Below are positions 57,105 to 64,000 of a DNA stretch of 64,000 nt, in pieces (positions within the stretch are counted from its first letter, which is position 1; every line of letters begins with the position of its first letter). The position numbers and the translations under genes were made by a program. The notes under the pieces are model-generated. The model had not been told where the DNA came from and did not search any database. It saw only the letters and a list, made by a program, of their open reading frames with translations. The DNA comes from Hyphomicrobium sp. Lineage in GTDB: Bacteria; Pseudomonadota; Alphaproteobacteria; Rhizobiales; Hyphomicrobiaceae. The stretch covers positions 1 to 64,000 of the forward strand of contig NZ_WBUE01000005.1 in NCBI RefSeq assembly GCF_009026145.1, written 5' to 3'.

Positions 57105-57797
57105 ATGAAATTTATCGCATCTGGTCGCGTCCACCCCGAGCGAGCTGACATTCGCTTCGACAAAGTGGGCGGATCGTTCGGCGATGGCGGCTTGTTGTCA
57201 ATTGGATGTGAGTCCTCCCAACTTTCTGTTGTGCTGGACTTGCCTGACATGGGGAGCGAAGGCGCCCGCCTTGTCGCTCAGCATTATGCAACGATGTTTG
57301 TAAGCGCGCTCGGGTTCTCGAATGGCTGCGGCTACAGCGCTGAGATTGTTCAGCTCTTCGATGAGCACGGAACGGCGTACGTATTCGGTGTGCAACCGAC
57401 AGACGACGAACGGAACGGTCTTGGCTTCGGGGCCCAGACAGAAGTTTTTACCCGCGCGGTTCTACTCGCCGCTGACAACATCTTCTTTCGCCTAGCGCTT
57501 AGAGATTACTCGCGCGCGCTCGCGGAAGCGGAAGATTGCGCAAGCTACTGTTACAGGGCGGTCGAGGCGATAAAGTCGGCATTCGGGAGTTGGGAAGAGA
57601 TGCACACGGCCCTGCATACGGATCGCAAAGCCATTGATGAGCGCATCACAACGTATGCAGCTCCGGTCCGCCACGGAAATTGGGCAAGTACAAAGCCCGC
57701 AGAGGGACGAGTGCGGTGGGAAATGCTCAGCCTCACGCGGGGCATTCTTTCTGCCTTCTTAGAGTACGCCAAACCGAGTGTTGCGAGCGTCCGATAA
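57105..57797 (+). CDS. Hypothetical protein
   Basis: MKFIASGRVHPERADIRFDKVGGSFGDGGLLSIGCESSQLSVVLDLPDMGSEGARLVAQHY…; balanced amino-acid composition. Confidence 0.7.
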   Translation: MKFIASGRVHPERADIRFDKVGGSFGDGGLLSIGCESSQLSVVLDLPDMGSEGARLVAQHYATMFVSALGFSNGCGYSAEIVQLFDEHGTAYVFGVQPTDDERNGLGFGAQTEVFTRAVLLAADNIFFRLALRDYSRALAEAEDCASYCYRAVEAIKSAFGSWEEMHTALHTDRKAIDERITTYAAPVRHGNWASTKPAEGRVRWEMLSLTRGILSAFLEYAKPSVASVR

Positions 57798-58040
57798 AGC
57801 CCGCCCGGGGACAAACGTCGCCCGGAGGCCCGGAGGTATGGCAGGGTGGAGCTCGAAGCGATGGCTAGAGAGCTGGCGAAGTTTCCGCAGTTTCAAGTCC
57901 GCGTCCCGGTCCAGGCATAAACGGGCACATGCTGATCCTGAGTGCTCATGACTGTCTGTTGGAAGAGATGTGTTGCAGCACGGGGTGCTCCGCTTCTAAG
58001 AGGTGTCGCACTCCCAACTCCTGCACCCTGAGGCCGTCAA

Positions 58041-58607
58041 ATGTCCCCAGACTGGCTAACTGCAATCTCTACAGGAGTGATTGCTGCGTTCACCATTGTC
58101 TTGGCCGTAGCAACGATCTCCCAGGGATGGCTTACCCGCGCGTCACTTCGATTAACCCGACAGCAGTTCATCGCAACGCACCGCCCCCGCGTCATCGTGA
58201 GGTTCGTCCAGGGGCCGTTTCTGGAAGATAAGCATCAGCACGCGTTCATCACGTTTGCTAACGTCGGCTCCAGCCCGGCGACAATAGTAGAACTCGGTGC
58301 TGATCTAGCACGCCGCCGACCAAACGGTGATTGGCTGCCCGGCATTTCCGCTGCCCCGAAACCCATCGAGCCTATAGTGCTGAAGAGCGGCGAGCGTTAT
58401 GTCCACGCGGTGCGAGCACAGCTTCCATACGGTGAGGCTGAGATGTTCGCAGATGCCGCCGAAGACATTGAAACATGCGTCGTGGGGGCGATACGGTACA
58501 GGGATGACAACCACATAGTGCGCGAGACCGGATTCTGCCGTGTTCGCACCACAACCACCAAGCGGTTCACAGTGTCCAGCGATGCGGAGCAAGAGTACCA
58601 AGACTAG
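58041..58607 (+). CDS. Hypothetical membrane-anchored protein
   Basis: N-terminal TM WLTAISTGVIAAFTIVLAVATISQGW then soluble domain (PRVIVRFVQGPFLEDKHQHAFITFANVGSSPATIVELGADL). Confidence 0.7.
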   Translation: MSPDWLTAISTGVIAAFTIVLAVATISQGWLTRASLRLTRQQFIATHRPRVIVRFVQGPFLEDKHQHAFITFANVGSSPATIVELGADLARRRPNGDWLPGISAAPKPIEPIVLKSGERYVHAVRAQLPYGEAEMFADAAEDIETCVVGAIRYRDDNHIVRETGFCRVRTTTTKRFTVSSDAEQEYQD

Positions 58608-58761
58608 ACGCCCGCAGTTTCACCCACGTGACCGCCGATAGAGTCGTCACATGACGATCTATCAAACGGACGCGGATTTGTTCGAACTACCCTCCGTCGA
58701 CGATGAACCGACGTGGTTGGCACGAGTGGCGGTCGCGGAAGCCGATTGCGACGACGTTCCC

Positions 58762-59106
58762 CTAACGGAGGACGCAAAAAGGGTGATCGTCAGGCACAAT
58801 CCAGCGGCGCTCGATGGGCCAATCGCCCGCCAGCTCTTCATCCAGCCTAGCGGCGGCAAGGTAGCGGGTTCGGGCGAAAAACCGCTCCGTGATCCGATGG
58901 GCATCGGCCGAGAGGCGCGCTGCCTCGGTCCCAGTCAACGGCGCTACAGAAGCATTGCCGAGGTCTGCGACTACCCTGGTTTGCAAATCGAAGAGCCATT
59001 GTTCAGGAGACGTATCAGACGCACGTCTGAGAAGCGCAAGCTCCGCGAGGATGTGCCCGAGTAGCACCTTCATCGCTAAGCTCTCTGCGGGGGACGCTGG
59101 TTCCAT
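58762..59106 (-). CDS. Hypothetical protein
   Basis: MEPASPAESLAMKVLLGHILAELALLRRASDTSPEQWLFDLQTRVVADLG…; same strand and spacing as the neighbour at 59121. A competing + strand ORF (58651-59064) overlaps. Confidence 0.45.
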   Translation of the reverse strand: MEPASPAESLAMKVLLGHILAELALLRRASDTSPEQWLFDLQTRVVADLGNASVAPLTGTEAARLSADAHRITERFFARTRYLAAARLDEELAGDWPIERRWIVPDDHPFCVLR

Positions 59107-59120
59107 GGATCGGCTCCATT

Positions 59121-59348
59121 CTAAGCTGCATCGCCCTTCGGGCTTGTCTGTTTTGCGAGCGCCACGCGAAGCTCCCCCACTTCCTGAAGGAAGTCGGACA
59201 CTGCCATCATGGGATGAGAAGGAAGCTCGTTCTTCGGCAGGATCTTTTGGGCGCTCGCTATCACCTCGGCCCACATCTGGTGGACGATGGCGGTCTGCTG
59301 GTGAATGCACTGGAGCTGCGCCTGCAATATGCGAATGTCGTCGGACAT
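59121..59348 (-). CDS. Small hypothetical helical protein
   Basis: MSDDIRILQAQLQCIHQQTAIVHQMWAEVIASAQKILPKNELPSHPMMAVSDFLQEVGELRVAL. Confidence 0.5.
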   Translation of the reverse strand: MSDDIRILQAQLQCIHQQTAIVHQMWAEVIASAQKILPKNELPSHPMMAVSDFLQEVGELRVALAKQTSPKGDAA

Positions 59349-59575
59349 GGATGCTCCATCTGGCCTGTTGGCTAGCCACCAACGTGGTCGTGATTCGGCG
59401 GGCCGAGAAGGGCGCAATAATGACAATCCTCAGTAAGCGCGCCAACCTCACTCTGTGCTGACAAAACAAGATAGATGGCTGAGAGACGGACATGCGGACA
59501 CGCGCGGCCTCCCCATGAAAGACGAAAGGCGGCCACAAGGACCGCCCTCTGTATCTCGTCTCTTGTCGAGTTGCG

Positions 59576-60292
59576 TTACCTCACCTCGGTCTTGGCCTTA
59601 GGTGCTGGCCCCTCGACCATCCTCTTGATTGCCATTGCCGTGAACGGCTTTCCCCCCTTGGTAACGGTGCCCTCGGCGGCGAGCTTGGCGGCAATAGAGC
59701 GATAGCTCATCCGCTCGCCCGTCTTTGGGCTTGCGCGCCTCAAGGCCTTCGCGGCGGTGACGGCTAGCGGATAGGTCTCGTGGGCCGGCTTACGGCCTTC
59801 AACGCGTTCACCGCGAGCCCGCTTCCGATCGCGCGCACCCTTTAGCTTGGCCACGAGGGCCGCCTTCTCGAATTGGGCGACCGCGCCCAGGATCTGACGC
59901 ACCATCACAGCCGTTGGCGTGTCGTGGACGAAGGCGTCTGGGCTGTCCGCTGCGACAAGTTCAATGCCAAGCTTGCGCAACATCGCGTGGCCGGTCTCCT
60001 GCACCATGAGGTCGCGAGCGAAGCGATTGGCGGTCTCGACGATGATGACACGGACGCCATTAGAGGCGATCCGCTTGAGCATGGCGGCGAAGCCTTCACG
60101 GTCGTTGATGTCATCCGCGCCGCTGACCGCCGCGTCATAGAACCACTCTTCGATCGAATATCCCGCGGCCTTGGCGAAGCTCTCGATGGCCTGCCGCTGC
60201 CGCCGCTCGCTGTCCCGACCTAGCCCCGCGTTGGTCGCTGAACTGGTCCGCATGTACGCCAGTGCCTTGGTCTTCTCCCCGTGCTTTGCCAT
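59576..60292 (-). CDS. Serine recombinase (resolvase/invertase family)
   Basis: ALAYMRTSSATNAGLGRDSERRQRQAIESFAKAAGY…YDAAVSGADDINDREGFAAMLKRI…VIIVETANRFARDLMVQE; C-terminal recombinase/HTH-like region. Confidence 0.92.
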   Translation of the reverse strand: MAKHGEKTKALAYMRTSSATNAGLGRDSERRQRQAIESFAKAAGYSIEEWFYDAAVSGADDINDREGFAAMLKRIASNGVRVIIVETANRFARDLMVQETGHAMLRKLGIELVAADSPDAFVHDTPTAVMVRQILGAVAQFEKAALVAKLKGARDRKRARGERVEGRKPAHETYPLAVTAAKALRRASPKTGERMSYRSIAAKLAAEGTVTKGGKPFTAMAIKRMVEGPAPKAKTEVR

Positions 60293-60468
60293 GTGTTTAC
60301 GGCCCCCGCAGCAGAATAACGTATCCTATTCCTGAGAAAAAGATACACTGGATCGCCCGGCTTTGCAAGTGCGGCATCGCTTTCGGCAGTGGAGAGGGGC
60401 CTTACCGGGCGCACGCCATGCCGAATGCCGGATAGACTCGCCGGCATTCATCGAAGCGAGGTTTGAGA

Positions 60469-60933
60469 ATGGACGCATTAGATCGGGAACTGGCGGATGC
60501 GTATTTCCGCGCCGCCGAACGGGAATTTAGGGGCACCCAATCGACCCTGGACGAGATCGGAAGGGTTCTCTCTCGTCTCCCGTACTCCAGCGCCGATGTG
60601 AGGACGGCCAGAGAGATCGTTGAGCATTGGCGGCGGCAAGGACGTAACGTCGCCATGGGGCCGCTCGATGCGCACCATGCCTCCGCCGATAGAGGCACAC
60701 GCATGGCGCAGATGACAGGGCTTGTTTCGAGTGGCTTCCTGCCCGTGTGTTCAGGCGATCTCGGGGTGGAGTTGCTGATCGTGAAATCGGCCGCAGGGCG
60801 AGGGATCTTCGGCCGCAACAAGGTGCGCTACGCCTGCTACTATTCCAATGGCGACGGGATGTATTCGCCAGTCGGTACGACGACAGCCCTAACACTCGCT
60901 TGTGCGAAGCTGGGCGCCCTTTACCGCGTCTAG
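60469..60933 (+). CDS. Hypothetical protein
   Basis: MDALDRELADAYFRAAEREFRGTQSTLDEIGRVLSRLPYSSADVRTAREIVEHW…; divergent from the recombinase. Confidence 0.65.
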   Translation: MDALDRELADAYFRAAEREFRGTQSTLDEIGRVLSRLPYSSADVRTAREIVEHWRRQGRNVAMGPLDAHHASADRGTRMAQMTGLVSSGFLPVCSGDLGVELLIVKSAAGRGIFGRNKVRYACYYSNGDGMYSPVGTTTALTLACAKLGALYRV

Positions 60934-61177
60934 GAAAGCCATTCGCGTCTCCCCCTAGCGTCCCGCCCTCTGCCGCCAACGGGTTATCCGCAGCGGCCGA
61001 CGCGGGGCCGCGAACGGGCACGGGGGGTTCGCGCGCGCGAGCTGCTTCATTAAAGGCGCTCGGACTTGTGACCCCAACTATCCGAACGCCCTTGTCATAG
61101 ACCTGCCGAGCGGCTTTACTCCGCTATCTGCATATTGAACCCGTTGGGTCCGACAGTGTTGCGTTCGGGGGGAGCCA

Positions 61178-62008
61178 ATGGACTTGGTCAAAGAATATTT
61201 GCTGTGGGTTCGAGTGTGGCCGTGGGCCGAGATTCGTTCCCTCTTCGAACTTCTCCTCTACTTCCTCGCGATAGTTGCCGTCCTCGGCTGCCTGATGCGG
61301 CTCGGTATGATCCGAAAGATTATTCGCGAGTTCCAAGATGCGAGAAGCCCGATATGGGATATGCGGGGCGTCGTCCGAGACCTTCGCGAGCTTGAACCTG
61401 TGATGCGGGCTCTCTCCGAGCGGGTTTCACTGATGGACGAGAAAGTTGAGGCGGTAAGGATGCAGGCCGCCGAGTTACAGGTCGAGTCCATAAGCACGAG
61501 GACCGACGGTCTGGACGGGGTGGCCGCCTTGGGCTTGACCCCGGAGATCGCACAAGGCTTCGTACCGCCTCGCCCGGCCGATGAAGACCCCAACTGGCTT
61601 GCCCTGCGCGACCTCTGGCGGCGCAACACCCAACGGCTCGAATACGTCATTGAGCACCGGATCACGGATGGCCGGACTAGGATCGCCTATGATCGCCTGC
61701 CGCGTACAAATTACGAGCGGATAATCAATAAGCTCCAGGGGCAAAAATTTGTCTCCGCTGCCTCAGCCGATGCGTCGCGCTTCCTGAACGACACTTTCAA
61801 CAAGTACAGGCCCCGAAATCGGAAAGTGCCTGATGAGGTGATTGGCGGTCTGAGAACCCTCGACCAGCAACTCGATGCCGAGCTTGTGCCATTTGCGAAG
61901 CTGGAAGAAGCGGACGTTGAGGATCGCCCTCCCGAGATTGCAGTGCCGGCACAGCCGAACCAAGCGAATGGCAGTGGAGAAAAGCTCATTGTGACCCCGC
62001 AGGTGTAA
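61178..62008 (+). CDS. Hypothetical membrane-anchored coiled-coil protein
   Basis: N-terminal TM LFELLLYFLAIVAVLGCLMRLGM; heptad-like RDLRELEPVMRALSERVSLMDEKVEAVRMQAAELQ; soluble C-terminal domain. Confidence 0.75.
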   Translation: MDLVKEYLLWVRVWPWAEIRSLFELLLYFLAIVAVLGCLMRLGMIRKIIREFQDARSPIWDMRGVVRDLRELEPVMRALSERVSLMDEKVEAVRMQAAELQVESISTRTDGLDGVAALGLTPEIAQGFVPPRPADEDPNWLALRDLWRRNTQRLEYVIEHRITDGRTRIAYDRLPRTNYERIINKLQGQKFVSAASADASRFLNDTFNKYRPRNRKVPDEVIGGLRTLDQQLDAELVPFAKLEEADVEDRPPEIAVPAQPNQANGSGEKLIVTPQV

Positions 62009-62075
62009 GGGCTGGGCCTTTTGCCGACTCAGCAAATCAGATAGGCGCTCTTCTTATTCGGATAGGAGGCGCGCG

Positions 62076-62279
62076 ATGGCCGCACGGACTATCTCTGATC
62101 ATGCCCAAATTACTGCCGTCTGCGTGAACTTCGCCCTCGAATCAGTGGCAGCCGACATTCGTGAGGAACTGTCGCGCGCAACCGCGGATAGCGCGGAAGT
62201 TCTCCGGCGAGTGCTGTCTCGGGTTGAGCAGCGGAAGCTATGCGGCGCCGGTCTCGAAGCGCCGACCACCGCCCAATAA
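62076..62279 (+). CDS. Small hypothetical protein
   Basis: 67 aa MAARTISDHAQITAVCVNFALESVAADIREELSRATADSAEVLRRVLSRVEQ; preceded by aggaggcgcgcg-like RBS. Confidence 0.45.
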   Translation: MAARTISDHAQITAVCVNFALESVAADIREELSRATADSAEVLRRVLSRVEQRKLCGAGLEAPTTAQ

Positions 62280-62579
62280 TCTTTACGAGCGCCTCGGTCG
62301 CTCCGCCTCCCAGCGATGCGACTCGTGATGCGTTGGTTGTCGAAGGTGGAGGCGTTGCCGGATGAGACTGTGACCGGCCCAAGGCCGAGCGGCTTGCAGC
62401 TCATCACGTCAACGTTGCCGGGTATGGTCGAAAGCATTTTCCCCTGGTCCACAGAGGAGTCCTGCCAATATCGTCCGCTGTCGAAGATCGAAGCTGGGCG
62501 CCGTCCTCGTCGAAGGCGGTCAGGACCGACCTTGCACTGAGAACCTCTCAAGCACTTTCTCAATGTGATACCCAGGCTC

Positions 62580-64000
62580 ATGAGTCCGCTCATTCGTTAT
62601 CATCCGCAATATTTCGGCCTGTTTTACGCTTCGGGCTCTAGCTCCCGGCAGCCAATTGCGTTGGCGATCGAGAGAAGCGAGCGCACCGCTACCCTCTACG
62701 AAGCCACCAACGCCCTCCTGGTTGTGCTTACAGGCGACACGCATACGGAAAGCGTGACGCGGCTGCTGGATGACCTTCACTTCCTCACGCCCGGTGTATC
62801 CCTGATCGCACCTTCAGTTGCCAAGCTTCCAACGCCGCCGCGCTCGAACATCTTTCTTGACCGCATGGACGTCTCGGCATTGTCGCCGGGGCTGCTACAA
62901 GCAGTCCTGGATCAGAATGATGTATTTGCGCTGCTGGACCTCAACAGGAACTTCCTGTGGACCCTGTCGGCCAGCCCCACGGGCTTATTCCACGATCCTG
63001 CGGTCGGTGGAGCCGGCAACGCGGTCGCAAGGCTCGCCTGCACGGCATCATACGACGCGGCGCCGCCGCCGCAGCGGGTATCGCAGCCATACGACCCGAT
63101 CGCAAGCCGGGTATCGGAGCTGTCCAATCAGACGGCGCCAGCGGTGGATCGAATCCTGATCGACCTTGCTTCTAAGTGGGAAGCAGTGCTCAACGAGCCT
63201 CCGCCGCAGGAGATTGCGGAAGCGCGGGTTGAACTAGCCGATAATGTCCAACGGATAAGGGAAATTACGGAGGAGGGTCTGTCGCAGGACGTTCTCCTGG
63301 CGGCATTGGCTCACGGTGAGACTGTCAGCACGCAATATGCCGAGCAAAGTGCCCAATTGCTGGTTGCGCTTGACGACTACGATCCCAGACGGGGGGATTA
63401 CCGCGATCACGGATCATCGCTCATACTTAAGTGCATCAAGGCCTTCGTGGGCGAAATGGCCGGAAGAATCGGCTTATCCAACCCGCGGCTGTTCCCGTTC
63501 TTTGAAAATGGATACGCGATGTATTTGGGAGCATTTGGATGGCTCCGTCGCGATCAAACGGCCAAAGGCAGGCTGATTCCGTTGAGTATCTCTCGTGTTC
63601 ACCGGATGCGACTTGGCGCCGCGCCTGTCACCGCACATCTGGTGAGCCATATCAAGAATCTCGAGATGACAGAGAAAGAGTTGATGGTTCTGATCGAGAC
63701 GCCAGACACCGACTTCTTCAGGAACGCGATCAAGCGCATTGACCCTCAATGGGAAAGGCCCGACTTTGACAGTCTCGCGATGCGTAAATCGCTAGGGGTC
63801 TTTTGCCGGGCATTGTCGGTTATCCGCTCTGATCTGCTTTCGTGCGCGATTGCGGGTCCGGCTTACCTCTACGCCCTCGCGCGCTTTATGTCCCCGGGTG
63901 GATACGACGATGTGTCTGGCGGGTCCCGCGAAGGATGGCGGCGCGGGTATCCACCACTCAGCGAGCGAATGCTGTTGTCACTTAGCTTCTTGAAGTGGCG
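62580..64000 (+). CDS. Large unidentified protein, truncated at the right window edge (>470 aa)
   Basis: My own translation from ATG 62580: MSPLIRYHPQYFGLFYASGSSSRQPIALAIERSERTATLYEATNALLVVLTGDTHTESVTRLLDDLHFLTPGVSLIAPS…EGWRRGYPPLSERMLLSLSFLKW; no stop to the window end; absent from the supplied ORF track. Confidence 0.85.
   Translation, partial: MSPLIRYHPQYFGLFYASGSSSRQPIALAIERSERTATLYEATNALLVVLTGDTHTESVTRLLDDLHFLTPGVSLIAPSVAKLPTPPRSNIFLDRMDVSALSPGLLQAVLDQNDVFALLDLNRNFLWTLSASPTGLFHDPAVGGAGNAVARLACTASYDAAPPPQRVSQPYDPIASRVSELSNQTAPAVDRILIDLASKWEAVLNEPPPQEIAEARVELADNVQRIREITEEGLSQDVLLAALAHGETVSTQYAEQSAQLLVALDDYDPRRGDYRDHGSSLILKCIKAFVGEMAGRIGLSNPRLFPFFENGYAMYLGAFGWLRRDQTAKGRLIPLSISRVHRMRLGAAPVTAHLVSHIKNLEMTEKELMVLIETPDTDFFRNAIKRIDPQWERPDFDSLAMRKSLGVFCRALSVIRSDLLSCAIAGPAYLYALARFMSPGGYDDVSGGSREGWRRGYPPLSERMLLSLSFLKW

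Noticed and set aside
58651-59064. 137-aa plus-strand ORF
   Set aside because: Conflicts with the more protein-like minus ORF 58762-59106; its N-terminal half could be real, but I cannot decide from sequence alone.
1-64000. CRISPR arrays, rRNA and tRNA genes
   Set aside because: No regularly spaced direct repeats and no recognisable rRNA or tRNA signatures seen by eye; tRNAscan-SE or CRISPRCasFinder would settle this.

Overview
GC-rich alphaproteobacterial chromosome segment. It looks like a methylotroph-related Hyphomicrobiales: the protein at 3130-4095 closely resembles, from memory, Hyphomicrobium D-glycerate dehydrogenase/hydroxypyruvate reductase, and a serine-glyoxylate aminotransferase gene lies nearby. 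About 1-56 kb is mostly core genome: TonB receptor, hprA, sgaA, a DUF1007 gene with znuA, an L,D-transpeptidase, an SOS mutasome operon (imuA-imuB-small coiled-coil gene-dnaE2) with a perfect GAAC-N7-GAAC LexA box, ggt, thiO/thiS/thiG/thiE, hemH, an SPFH/NfeD cluster, a ParE/RelE-type toxin-antitoxin pair, kdsD/galU/galE, speE, a HPF-cold-shock fusion, queG, uppP, ptsN, rpoN, lptB, a fused LptC-LptA protein and an NrnC-like RNase. About 56.3-64 kb is a hypothetical-rich accessory segment with a serine recombinase, one apparently frameshifted gene and a large unidentified ORF running off the right edge; the supplied ORF track missed that ORF because it has no stop in the window. The most notable observations are: (1) two copies, in opposite orientation, of the same ~145 bp composite palindromic repeat inserted in frame inside dnaE2; (2) a single-polypeptide LptC-LptA-LptA fusion; (3) a coiled-coil/TM gene embedded between imuB and dnaE2; (4) a cNMP-binding channel whose selectivity filter reads KIGGGE in place of TVGYGD; (5) the unexplained accessory segment. 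No CRISPR, rRNA or tRNA was recognised. All family calls are by eye, with no database search.
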